A stretch of DNA of 64,000 bases. Origin: Blasia pusilla (Eukaryota > Marchantiophyta > Marchantiopsida > Blasiales). Shown here piece by piece: positions 46,166-56,952 of the stretch; the stretch's first letter is position 1, and the number at the start of each line of letters is the position of its first letter. The stretch lies in the NCBI GenBank assembly GCA_050084515.1, contig CM114274.1:24490001-24554000 (forward strand), written 5' to 3'. A model generated the notes under the pieces. That model did not search any database. It had not been told where the DNA came from and was given only the letters and a program-made list of their open reading frames with translations. Position numbers and translations under genes: made by a program.

Positions 46166-47855
46166 AGAAGGGAGGAGAGGAAGGGAAGGGAGTTTAACAA
46201 AGAAAAGGCTCAGAAAGAGCGAGGTATAGCGTTTGGTGATTTAGTTCTCGGCCTGTGATTAGCAGTCATGGAGAATAGGCGTCACTCCAAGCCTGTTTCT
46301 TCTTGAACCGGGAAGGGTTTGGTCCATTATGGTTTGTGAACTTTAATACGTCACTGAGAATATACTTTGCATTCTAACATGAACAAATATCATAATTTTG
46401 CATACCAAGAAACAAATGGGCTACATATGACAATTCCATCAGAGTTTATAAATTTCTTTCTGCAATCTGACATTCTTTCGCAGCTTCCTCTGCCAAACTA
46501 ATATAAAATGCTTCTTCCTTTGGGTTCCATTAGGAATCAGTATCAAGTTCTACCAAGGATATGCGAGTATTTTGCTCCTCACAATCATCAGACTCTTCAT
46601 CAGATTCAGACTTCCCATAAACAAGAGCAACACTCGGAAATACTAGACTATTTGGTATGCGATTAGAAGCGCTATTACCAAGATCCATGGGAGTGGAAAC
46701 ATTCTCCATGGTAGACTGCACCAAATTTCCCCCTAATACAACACTACCCTCTACATTAAGTAGTATCTGCTCTAGTCTCTTGGGAATATAAACTTTCCAC
46801 TCATGAGTAAAGCCTACTCTGATTTCCATACTCTGCTACAAACCGACTTGCATCGGAACGTCTTCGTGTTGGGACATCAGATATAGATCTTCCTACAAGT
46901 TGGTCCGCTTTCAGCACTTGGCACGTTTTCCGATTATGCCCTTGAAGTGCACAATGGCCACAACGTCTTTCAAAAGTGCGGGCAACCCTTGTCGTTGGTG
47001 CCCTACGCCCTATTTAATACCTAACGGACTCATTTGTGGGATATACTCATGCTGGCCACTCCCAACATCATCTTCATTCACAAACTCTTCATGTACATGA
47101 TAAGAAATCTCTTCACCACCTCCTTGTCCTCTTCGCATCTCGCCACCTCTTCCACCAAGAATGCGCACATAACGATGTCTACCATGCCGAACTGCAGGAA
47201 GGGGAGGTCGGCAATCCCAAGATGGTATAAGTTCATCACTCTTCACAACCGGTATACTGCTTTTGTAGATCTTCCTTATGAAGTCATTGGTCCAGATAGG
47301 ATCAACAAGTTTCTGTGAGTCCATTCCAGTAATGACATCCCAAGCCATTACATGCGTACATGGCCAACAAGTATCTTGGAACTCTAGGCATGAACAACTG
47401 CACTCAGGATGCAAGCGGACATGAAATTGGTGTGCACTACTTGTGGAAGTGACGAGTGCATTTGTTGCATCTGAGGCTAGTACATCAAAACTTTGACAGT
47501 TGGCTTCATTCTCTCGATAACGAATAAGTGCATAAGTAGTCAGTTTGTTGGAGAACTTCTCTGGGTGACATGCCTCTACTTTTCTTGCTGCATAAGTTTT
47601 CATCATGTAATTCCACAACTCACGAGCAATGACAAGTGGAGGTCCCTCCCTGATAGGTTTGATGGCGGAATTTATGACCTCTACAAGATTTGAACTCACT
47701 TTGCCATAGCGTGGCAAAGGGAATGCACACCTCGCAAACTTCTCTGGTCCTATCTCTCGTATGTACGAGGCTGCATCAGCTATTCGTTGAATATGATGCC
47801 TTTCCAATTCGTTAATCCACATGTCATAATTGGAAAAGAAGTTCCTCAATCATTG

Positions 47856-48268
47856 TTAGCCGTTGTTAGCCGCATAACTGTGAATAGTGCAATCGAAAAA
47901 TAATCTGTCATTAGCCGCTGTCCACAAAGGGTTCAAATTCAGACGCCAATTTAGCTGAAAATAGCTGCCGTCCTAAAAAGATTGGAATCTAGATACCGAA
48001 TTTTTCCTGAATAACCTCCGTCCTCCTAACAAGGTATCAAATTACCAGCCGTCCTAACAGTGAATAGCCTATAGGAAATAGCAGCCGTCCTAACAGTGAC
48101 TATCCATTGTCCTTTAGGGAATAGCAATCGTCTTTACTGTGAATAGCCGCCGTCCTATAGAGAAGAGCAGTCCAAATGAGTCGTTGCCTATGCAATATTC
48201 CACCTCACTGAATATGCAAGACTCCCATATGCAAAATGTAAGGAAGAATGAAATGGATAGTTTGCTTA
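47856..48268 (-). other. Intron of the MULE transposase carrying AGCCG-type repeats
   Basis: The segment between the DDE exon and the next exon consists of blocks such as TTAGCCGCTGTCC, AATAGCTGCCGTCCTAA, AACAGTGAATAGCC and TGAATAGCCGCCGTCCTA on the plus strand. This is the same motif as the flanking arrays and is absent from the exons. Confidence 0.65.
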
Positions 48269-49899
48269 CTTCTCCCTGGTCCTGGCGTAAAGGCAGGCAA
48301 TGAAAAATCCTTCGGCAACTTTTCCATACCGTGTTCGAACATTTTGTCTCAAATGTTGGGCACACATGCTATGTATATTTTGGGGGAATATTGTACGCAC
48401 GGCGTGTAAAATGCCCTTTTGTCTATCTGAAATAATAACAATTCTAGGATCATCTAAAGCTGGGATGGCTTTCTTCAGATGTGCACAAAACCATTCCCAT
48501 TCCTTATTGTTCTCGCGAGGAGATATGCCAAATGCCAAAATGATCGTATTCGCATTTCCATCCAATATGGACGCAATGAAAATCTGCATGGGATACTTCC
48601 TATTCTTTGTATGGCACGCATCCAAGCCAACTACCTTATGCACATAAGGAATGATGTTCTTCATGGCAGATGGACAAATAAATAGCCTCTTGAAGATGGC
48701 AGATTCTAAATTCCAAACATCCCAAGCGGCGGTGGCAAAGGGGTCGGCTTCCTTCTGCCTGTATGAAAGAAGGAATCAAATGGAAACCTGCTCGTTCACC
48801 TCCATTCATCCAATCCCGACATATTTCTTTGCATCTCCATGCAAGAAAGTAAGTTGTTCGCTTCTTGTACGTCTGCGCAAGGACTTCTACAAGGCTACCT
48901 ACAGGGATGCTTGGTTGGTTTACAACCCTATCTGCTAATACCATTGATAACCACTTTGCCTTGCGGGTAGGACCCCTCCATGTATGAATGTGCCCCGGAC
49001 AAGTGTGTTCCAAATTACACACCGTTATCTCACATAGGCCTGTACTTTTATGCCGATGGCAACGGACCCTCCACTCACAAACTTCATCTTTACATGATGT
49101 ACCATTCTCCTTCCCTGAAAGTATGTACCTAGCAAATTGACCACATGCCCCATTCCTGGCGGTGGGGACTCTCGCTTCACCACTCTTTCTCCTTTTCTCC
49201 GTGGTAACGTCTAAGCTTACGCTAGGTTTTGAGAAAGAATTCTTGAAAATTGGCTGGTTAGGCCTCTTACTATGTTGAGGTCTCCACGAGACCCCCATTC
49301 CACATGCAAGCCTCGAGATACGTGGGTCTTGAAATTCTTCACTATGTCCCCCAATATCTCCAACCGAGGATCCACACACATTAACTGCAACTTCGTTAAC
49401 ATTAACTGCCGTGCTCCCCCTAACATCATGCGATCTTCTTTCCACTGTGATTAGCAGCCGTTGAATATTCCTGAATATTTTCCTCCAATCCTCCGGTGTC
49501 GGACATGTTGTTAATACCATGGCATACAAAACTACATTTCTTCACAAGAGTATCCTCCCTCTTAGGATACGGTCCATTTCTTGAAGTCTTCGAACCGCTA
49601 GAGGGTTTGTCCTCATGGAAAATAGGAAGGCCTTTGCCTCAGATCTTTGCGCCAAATCTACATATTCTAAGCCGGTACCATTTCTTGCTGCGTGCGCAAT
49701 GCTGCGCTCTATAATTCAGCGAGCACCAACAATCTAGTGAAAATTCAAACTCATCGAAGCTGCGGAACACTTGCTTCAATTGTATCCGCTCGGCATGCCT
49801 CCTTACTGCACATGATGACCCAGGGTTGTTAATGAATCTAACTTTCACAGCGGCTGATGACTACGCCACGCCAATACAAATCGTAAATGAAAACTTACA

Positions 49900-51165
49900 T
49901 TATGTCATCCAAATATCCACTACGGCGGCTATTGTGAGTAGGCTAACCTCTGAGAAGTACAAAACAACTGCAACGGCGGCTATTCAGAGTAGGCTGACCT
50001 TTCAGGAGTACAAAACAACTGCAATGGCTGCTATTTAGGCGGCTATTATGAGTACTATCACCTCTTACTGCAACGGCAACTGCTTTGAGTAGGCTCATCT
50101 ATCAGGAGTACGAACAACTACAATGGAGGATACTCTGAGTAGCCTCACCTTTGAAGAGAACAAAATTACTACAACGGCGGCTATTTCGGAGGCTAGTCTG
50201 AGTAGCCCGATATCTCCCGAAACCAAAACAACTACAACGGCGGCTAATTCGGCGGCTATTCTCAATTGGCTCACCTCTAGGGAAAGTTAGACATCTACAA
50301 CGGTGGCTAATTTGGTAACTATCCTGAGTTAGCTCTCCTCTGAAGAGAACAAAACAACTACAACAACGGCTAATTCGGCAACAAATCTGAGTTAGCTCAT
50401 CTCTGAGGAGAAGAAAACAACTACAACGGCGGCTATTTTGGTGATTATTCTCAGAAGCCCAATCTCTCCCGAAACCAAAATAACTACAACGGCGGCTAAT
50501 TCGACGGCTATTATGAGTTGGCTCACCTCTAGGGAAAGTTAGACATCTACAACGGTGGCTAATTCGGTGACTATTCTGAGTTAGCTCACCTATGAAGAGA
50601 ACAAAAAAACTACAACGGCAGCTAATTCAGCGACAAATCTGAGTTAGCTCACCTCTGAAGAGAGCAAAACAACTACAACGGTGGCTAATTTGGCGGCTAT
50701 TCTGTGTTGGCTCACCTCTGAAGAGAACAAAACAACTACAACGGCGGCTAATTTGGCGGCTATTCTGAGTTGGCTCGCCTCTCATGAAAACAAAACAACA
50801 ATAACGGCGGCTATTTCGGTGGTTATTCTCAGTAGGCTAAGCTCTCAAGAAAGGAAATCAATTACAAAGGCGGCTAAGTCGACCACTCTTATGACTAGGC
50901 TCAACTCTCAAGACAACAAAAATACTACAACGGCGGCTAATTCGGAGGCTAATTTGAGAAGGCGACCCTCTCAGGATAACTACAAAACTACCACGGCAAT
51001 TAATTCGGCGGCTATACTGTGAGGACGCTTAGATCTCAGGAAATCAAAATAACTACAACGGCGGATATTTTCCCGGCTATTCTGAGTAGGATCACCTCTC
51101 AGGAAACGAATAATCTACAACGGCGGCTATTTCGATTATGGTGGCGGCTATTGCGACAATAATCA
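49900..51165. repeat. 63-bp tandem array of GGCGGCTA/GAGTTGGCTCACCTC units, inverted relative to the other arrays
   Basis: Units such as CTATTCTGAGTTGGCTCACC followed by ACAACTACAACGGCGGCTAA recur about 19 times. Adjacent well-preserved copies at 50697 and 50760 give a 63-bp period. The strand-specific motif is GGCGGCT, the reverse complement of the AGCCGCC found at 26 and 43-46 kb. The array sits between the probable first and second exons of the transposase gene, so it would be intronic. Confidence 0.8.
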
Positions 51166-51709
51166 TGATTTCTGGATCAAGTATCCATCTCCGCAGCTAT
51201 TTTGACGCCCACTAAACCCGGCGTCATCTTACCTTCTTCCAGGCTGAACCCTTCGAGACAGGGATCATTCTTGGACGTGGAGGCTCGCCATAACTCGAAA
51301 GCAGCCGATGACTCTATTGATGATGGCCTTCGTTCATAAGATCCACAATTTTGGTCTTTGCGACTAGAACCAGAAAATCCATTGTCATCCAGAGGAAAAT
51401 GTTGTCTACTCAAGTCTGGAAAATCGTCATCAGTACACGAGAGGTCGGGATGTTTGGGTAGCTCGACACCATCCATTCTCTAATTAAGCTTATGAACAGT
51501 AAACACTGATTAGTAAACAAATTAACATGTGCCAGAGAGTGTAAGTACGAGTGTTGATCACGATTTGCATGATCAACCGTCCTAACTCGAAAGTGACAAA
51601 CCCTAACTCGGGATTGTTCCTATATCCAAAACATTTGGGCTAGAGTAACTACGTAGAAGAACATTTCTACCAACCGGTGGGAACTCTGACGTGGCAGTTC
51701 ATATAGGGG

Positions 51710-51785
51710 CCACTCAAGCAAGAGATTTCGTAGGGGGGCCACTAAAGCAACATAAGTAGGGAGGGGGCCACTTAAGCAAATTCCT
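51710..51785 (-). repeat. Right terminal inverted repeat of the MULE
   Basis: Read on the minus strand it begins AGGAATTTGCTTAAGTGGCC and follows the left repeat for about 76 bp, with the differences T/A at position 4, a one-base gap, A/T and A/G. It shares the three TTGCTT-AGTGG blocks. Confidence 0.85.
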
Positions 51786-51787
51786 TG

Positions 51788-51797
51788 GCTAATTCCC
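51788..51797 (+). repeat. Right 10-bp direct repeat (target-site duplication) of the MULE
   Basis: GCTAATTCCC is identical to 25318-25327. Two bases (TG) separate it from the aligned end of the inverted repeat, so the exact terminus may be one or two bases further out. Confidence 0.8.
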
Positions 51798-54326
51798 CAA
51801 AAAGTCTTTGTTGATTGGTTGTTAGAGAAGGAAATGGATGGTATACCCTTGCATCATAACTTGAGAGATGATCTTATATAACTACCGAACTCTTAGACAT
51901 CCAACAATGTCCTCGTTCATCTCCAAACATACCAAGATCCTCTTCCTCATTAATCACGCCCAATTGTGTTTATGTCTTGAGGAGGTGGGGTTATCAAGAA
52001 TTCCGAATAACTCTACCAACTTATCTCAAAATCTCCACTGGGCCATCATAACTGTACGATTACCAGTTCGACAATATACCATTCTCACTGCTGGAGCTAC
52101 CTTTGCACACCGGATTTGCTTAATGGAAGCAAATTCTAAGACTTAGGAACTCCATGTGCACACCGCATTTGCTTCCATTAAGAAAATCTATTCCTAAGTC
52201 TTAGATATTTGGACTCCTTCCCGTAGAGCGCCACATCTCCGGACCTAAACATCATTCTTGCCATGAAGTAAGCTGTCGGTGCAAAGTCGCATGTTGAATT
52301 CAGCCAAGCTTGATTCTCCTAAAACTTATTCTACCAACGCTCGTTGTTGTCGACGGCGACTTCCATTTCCATGTGTACTCAAGGGGACGCTCGTGACAGT
52401 GTACACGCGCGGAGAGAGAGCACGCAGGTGTACTCGGATTCTTGGTAACTCTGTTGCAAGTTCTGATGGCACTTAGGCAGCAAGACCTCTGATGGTGGTG
52501 TAATTCTCCTAGGACTTAGCTTTGGGTGTTTTGGTCTTGTATGCGATTCTCCATCGCTCATAATTTTCACAAAATCGCAATTGTCTGTACTGAGAGCTTA
52601 GCGTGATCAAGAAAAATTGCATTGTCGAAAGGAGCAGGTCAGATTCGAGTTCCACTGCGATTGTGCAAGATCTAGGTGGTCTTCATGCAAATAATTCAAC
52701 TGCGTACCCAACTGAGAACAAACAGGGCAGAAGTCCTCCATTTGGCAATCAAAAGGGCAGGTTGGGAGCGTGAGGAGATGGTCTTAAGAGCATGGCATCG
52801 GAAATTTCCTAGCAAATTTCCACATTGCTTTCATACCAGGAGCAAGAGAACGACTTTGCCAACGCTTGCCACAACATTCAGAAGATCCTCTCACACCATC
52901 AGCCTCTCTGTACGTACTTGCCATTGTGTCGTCGAATCCTCAGCTATAAGTGATTGATATAGATTCTCACCAGCAATAGAGGTTCAGAATTCAGTGAATT
53001 GAAGTCGTTTTCCTCTTAAGCGTAACATGCAGCAAGCCGATGCGGTGAGATCCGATCAGGTCTCCATAGCACAAATCAAGCGAATGCACGGGACCGTGCC
53101 AAAGCTTTGAATCGAGCCGATGCACATGCTTTCACAATTTTCCTGATTTGAATTTCCGATGGATCAAGGTCAGAGCTCCGAGTTGTGACGTTTTCCGTCG
53201 AAACGTCACCCACTTGAATCAAACTATGCGACTGAAATCTCGTGAAGGCGGGGGAGGACTTCTGTCATGTACATTACCTCTTCCTATTTTTTTGGAGGCG
53301 CCATGTTGCATATGAAGGGGGTGGATACCCGGCCCCGGCGGAGATGGTCTAGGATCCTCATCTGTGTAGCCTACATCCGTTCCTATTAGAAACCTACAAA
53401 GAAGTGACTGAGGGACCGACCGCACGTTCGCCTGTGCAAGCCCGGTAGCTGATTTTTCTAATTCCCATCGATGAGTTCACTGGTTCGACTCTACGCTGCA
53501 CTCACCGAAGGTAAAGGAGGTTTACTTTTCTGGTTCCGAGTCCCAACATGATCCCAGCGCTCTCTTTGATGCCTGACTTCTGGCTTACATCGGTCTAAGG
53601 AAGTCACTACTACTCACAGTATCAGTTGAGCTCCACTGAGCACCCGGGCATATCCCAGGTTCGAGAGTGGAACGTCTACAAAACCCAGGCTGCTCAAAAT
53701 TACTCCAGAGAGTTTTAGTGAGGCTGCATTCAAGTCCAAGAAAACAGGTGTAGTTCCAGACTTCCAGAAAAAATTCGAATCACTGTGAACAGGCTTGATA
53801 ATAGCAAAATTGAGTCACAATTGTACTTTAATTGTGATAAGGATAAGAATAATCCTGACAGATTGTATGGAGATGTCGGGACTCAACTCTCCCCCACCCT
53901 CCCCACATCCCATCTAGGGACTTTAGCCCGGGATGCGTTTACGTTTAACAGCCAATTTCCTTCTCCTCCCCTACGCACACTCCATTGCTAGTGCGACCAC
54001 TGTGACATCATTCAACATTCCTCAAAGAAAACAGGCATAAAATCATGCCATTTTTTAAGAAGTCGCGTGTCATATCATGCGTCAAGGATCTATGGACCTT
54101 CGAGTCTTTTGACCTCTGAAGTTTAATTTCATCTGCTCTCTGGCGATCAGCTGTCACGATGCATGGAACTGCTTGGCCGTATAAACTCGATAGGGTCGAG
54201 AGCAAGAGTTTCGTTCCTAAAAATAGTTGTACCCGTTGATACATGTTGAGTTTAATTGTATACAAAGAATCGCTAGAATCTAATTTCGGTTTCGGAGTAA
54301 CAGGCTTTCAGCTCAAATTTAGATAA
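51798..54326. other. Host intergenic DNA, no gene recognised
   Basis: Small ORFs are present but none has recognisable features. At 52118-52205 two pairs of inverted segments are interleaved. The last few hundred bases are the 3' flank of the polyketide synthase gene; I see no canonical AATAAA there. Confidence 0.4.
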
Positions 54327-55872
54327 TCATGCTGGCGTTATTGGTAACGCCTTCAGCACAGACACCTCCACTGTCAATCCGGGCCCGAACGCTACCACGA
54401 GTCCCCATTCGCACCCTTCTCCCGTAGTGCTGGCGTTCGTCGCGACGGATCCCTTTCGCATTTGATCCAGCACAAACAGCACACTGGCTCCCGACATGTT
54501 TCCGTAATCATAAAGCACATCCCGGGTGGCCTTCAGCTTCTCGGGCTTCAATTGCAGCTTCTTCTCCACTTCATCGAGGATCGCACGGCCTCCGGGATGG
54601 ACGCACCAGAAGATATCGTTCCATCCCGGGGATCCTGCAACCTCAATGGCTCGATTGAAGATCGGGAGAGTGTTCCGGGAGATGAGGCCGGGCACATCCT
54701 TGAGCAGATGGAAAATGAGACCCGCCTCGGTCAAGCGTCCCTCGATGGCGCCATCACTCTCCGGCAGAACCGTCTCCCCTGACCAGTGGATCTCGAATTG
54801 GGGTTTCTCCACTAGGGGCACCGGGTCGGAACCTACGATGAGCACGGAAGCCCCGTCGCCGAAGATGGCCGAGCCCACCAAGTTGTCGAGATGTTCTTCG
54901 TTCGGTGCTCGAAACGTGACGCAGGTGAGCTCGCTCACCACTGTGAGCACCCTCGCGCCTTTGTTATTCTCGGCCAGATCCTTGGCAACGCGCAGAACCG
55001 TAGCTCCTCCGAAGCATCCTTGCTGGTACAGCATGGTGCGGTTGACGTTGGGATTGAGGCCCAGAAGTCTGGTGAGCGTGAGGTCTGCTCCGGGCATGTT
55101 CACACCGCTCGTGGTGGCGAACACCACGTGAGTGATTTGGTCCCTGGGCTGTCCCCATTCTTCGAGCGCCTGGATGGCTGCCTTCTCCGCGAGTCTGGGC
55201 ACCTCCCGGATGGCAATGTCTTGTCGGACGTCCAAGGAAGCATCCTTGTAAGTGCACATGGCCGGATTAGCCTTGAGTATTTCTTCGGTGCAATGGAAGT
55301 AACGTTGGTTGATCGCGGAATTCTGGCCTGCGTTAGACGAGGAACGATAATCAGGGTCAGTAACAGAGACGTACGGCAAATCGAGATTTCGAATTTGCAG
55401 AATAAGTCTTACTAGAACAGAATGGTATGTCGTGATGGTGACCTCTTAACTTGCTGCAGCTTTGAACAACTGTTGGCAACTTTTTCTCGGAAGAGACGAA
55501 TCTTTAGATGCAATTGAAGGTCCCAGAGAAGATAATTTCGCGTTTGATTCATTCCCATAACGAAGCGCAAGTTTGAAGTACACAGCTGGGTATGGCCATT
55601 TGCGATTTCTCGCTGTCGGGCCATTGAGAATTCTACATAGTGACACCGAAGAAAACTGAAGCTCTAAATAGTAACACTCAGAGATTAATCGACAGGAGTC
55701 ACTCACATATGCGCGCGAATTTGGCCTTCAGTGCTGTCTTGTGGCTGCAGTTGGTGATGTCGAAGAAGAAGTCTGCGTACTCGCTCTGCGGATACGCAGT
55801 GGGTGGAGTAGCCTTGCCGATGGCCAACACAGTTGCAGGTCCCACAGCCCTCTCGTGCTTGTAGGCGGCCAT
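54327..55872 (-). CDS. Type III polyketide synthase, chalcone/stilbenecarboxylate synthase family
   Basis: Two exons on the minus strand, 55872-55707 and 55327-54327, separated by a 379-bp GT-AG intron, give 388 residues, the family norm. The intron splits the Cys56 codon as T|GC, the conserved CHS intron site. The enzyme condenses a CoA starter with malonyl-CoA in the cytosol. The catalytic triad is present: Cys160 (YQQGCFGG), His299 (WCVHPGG) and Asn332 (YGNMSGAS). Gatekeeper Phe211 and Phe261 are kept. Differences from typical CHS are Ile260 where CHS has Thr264, Cys191 where CHS has Ala195, and AFGPG where CHS has GFGPG. These suggest a product other than naringenin chalcone. Overall character (VEVSVLKA C-terminus, KHER start) is reminiscent of liverwort family members, so STCS or bibenzyl synthase activity is possible. 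Confidence 0.93.
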
Positions 55873-56038
55873 TACAGGAAACTAACTCAACACTCAGTAT
55901 CGGTGGAGAGCTCTTGCAGGGGCGTTTTCGAGCACTATGAAACAAACGTATTTGAGGACCTCGAATAGCAGATAGCCCAGACGCAAGCGAAGCTGTTCAG
56001 TAAGGGCGGCGATGAAGGACTGTATGGACGTGTGGTGA

Positions 56039-56045
56039 TTTTATA
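56039..56045 (-). promoter_or_regulatory. TATA box of the polyketide synthase gene
   Basis: TATAAAA on the minus strand lies 167 bases upstream of the ATG at 55872. A start of transcription about 30 bases downstream would give a 5' UTR of roughly 140 nt. Confidence 0.65.
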
Positions 56046-56076
56046 CCTTCGGGTTTCATTAGTCAGTCGTGTAGAT

Positions 56077-56086
56077 GGCCACGTCC
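56077..56086 (-). promoter_or_regulatory. ACGT-core element upstream of the TATA box
   Basis: GGACGTGGCC on the minus strand is about 30 bases upstream of the TATA box. ACGT elements bound by bZIP factors such as HY5 are typical of light-regulated CHS promoters. I find no clear MYB recognition element beside it. Confidence 0.4.
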
Positions 56087-56164
56087 AAACTCATGAGGTG
56101 GAAACTGGGTCCGAAAAAGACAACGCAGACATTGTGCACATGGAAAATGGGATTGACCCATTGC

Positions 56165-56445
56165 GAAAGTGCTGCTTACGGTCTTCGTCTCTCGTCTCGA
56201 ACCGAAGAACGAGGACGTGTTGTTGACGCCGTCGCGCAGTGCGCAAGGAGATCGGGCCGAGCGACGCGGCCACCCGGAGACCGTGACTACCCGGGCGTCA
56301 ATGGGATACCGGTGGTTGGGCACGCGCGAAACTCAGAGGGGTTTTCCTCCGTTCCTCCCAGGAGGGGACGAGGTCCTGCGGGGACGCGCGCGCCGCCCGG
56401 CCGATGGGACGAGAGGATGGGCCGGTTCAAGCTCCGGGGAGATTT
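56165..56445. other. CpG-rich segment upstream of the polyketide synthase promoter
   Basis: About 280 bases are strongly GC and CpG rich (for example GCGGGGACGCGCGCGCCGCC) in an otherwise AT-rich neighbourhood. Open frames across it on both strands are explained by the lack of AT-rich stops. A promoter-associated CpG cluster or a captured foreign fragment are both possible. Confidence 0.4.
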
Positions 56446-56590
56446 TTTTATATCTGATCCGATTACTCCTATCTATTCTATACTATACTATTATTGGAAT
56501 GATTTTCAAATGGAGAGATCACCACGCGTCGGCATGCGCAATCAGGTAGCGTAATGAGGCGTTTAGAGTTACGGAGTGGACGGTGTGATT

Positions 56591-56952
56591 AGTTTAGATT
56601 ATTACGCACTCACCATTAGTAATTCAAACGCAGGTACCCTCACGGCTCTTACTTAGTTTAGATTATTACGCACTCACCATTAGTAATTCAAACGCAGGTA
56701 CCCTCACGGCTCTTACTTAGTTTAGATTATTACGCACTCACCATTAGTAATTCAAACGCAGGTACCCTCACGGCTCTTACTTAGTTTAGATTATTACGCA
56801 CTCACCATTAGTAATTCAAACGCAGGTACCCTCACGGCTCTTACTTAGTTTAGATTATTACGCACTCACCATTAGTAATTCAAACGCAAGTACCCTCACG
56901 GCTCTTACTTAGTTTAGATTATTACGGACTCATCATTAGTAATCTAAAGGAA
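56591..56952 (+). repeat. Minisatellite, 64-bp unit, five near-identical copies plus a partial one
   Basis: Units start at 56591, 56655, 56719, 56783 and 56847, exactly 64 bp apart, each with AGTTTAGATTATTACGCACT and ending CACGGCTCTTACTT. They are virtually identical (one G-to-A in the fifth). A diverged partial copy starts at 56911. Confidence 0.95.

Larger units (their letters stand above)
46530..51476 (-). pseudogene. MuDR/MULE-type transposase with SWIM finger and zinc knuckle, frameshifted
   Basis: Exons on the minus strand in order: 51476-about 51180 (acidic N-terminus, MDGVELPKHPD; assignment tentative), 49848-about 49640 (RSFDEFEFSLDCWCSLNYRA), 49529-48269, 47855-about 47010, and a C-terminal part to 46530. 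Domain order is CEWRVRCHRHKSTG with LEHTCPG (MULE N-terminal zinc region), then the DDE core with VVGLDACHTKN (first Asp) and VIISDRQKG (second Asp). NLVEVINSAIKPIREGPP supplies the expected Glu. A SWIM finger (CSCSCLEFQDTCWPCTH) and a CGHCALQGHNRKTC knuckle follow. A donor GTAAGC at 48268 and the acceptor before 47855 define an intron of about 410 bp. Frameshifts near 49.6, 48.78 and 47.01 kb break the frame. Catalytic residues are retained. Confidence 0.8.
25328..51785 (-). mobile_element. Giant Mutator-like DNA transposon (MULE), 26.5 kb, with nested retrotransposons
   Basis: The ends are terminal inverted repeats of about 77 bp (left 25328-25404, right about 51710-51785) with roughly four mismatches or gaps. 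Both start AGG-ATTTGCTTAAGTGGCC and are flanked by the direct repeat GCTAATTCCC. Inside, on the minus strand, is a MuDR-type transposase gene starting near the right end. Long repeat arrays rich in AGCCGCC/AGCCGC and a minus-strand accessory ORF split by a 13.4-kb Ty3/gypsy composite (27301-40724) are also inside. Without the composite the element would be about 13 kb. The transposase is frameshifted, so this copy is probably non-autonomous now. Confidence 0.85.

Noticed and set aside
53390-53700. Possible tRNA B-box sequences (GGTTCGA)
   Set aside because: Flanking sequence does not form acceptor or anticodon stems. I saw no tRNA or rRNA gene in the window.
54526-55415. Plus-strand ORFs of up to 201 codons opposite the polyketide synthase
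   Set aside because: They are antisense shadows of a GC-rich conserved exon. The minus-strand gene has all family motifs and a canonical intron.
56075-56554. 159-codon plus-strand ORF
   Set aside because: It spans the promoter and CpG-rich block of the polyketide synthase. Other frames are open too, and no domain is visible.
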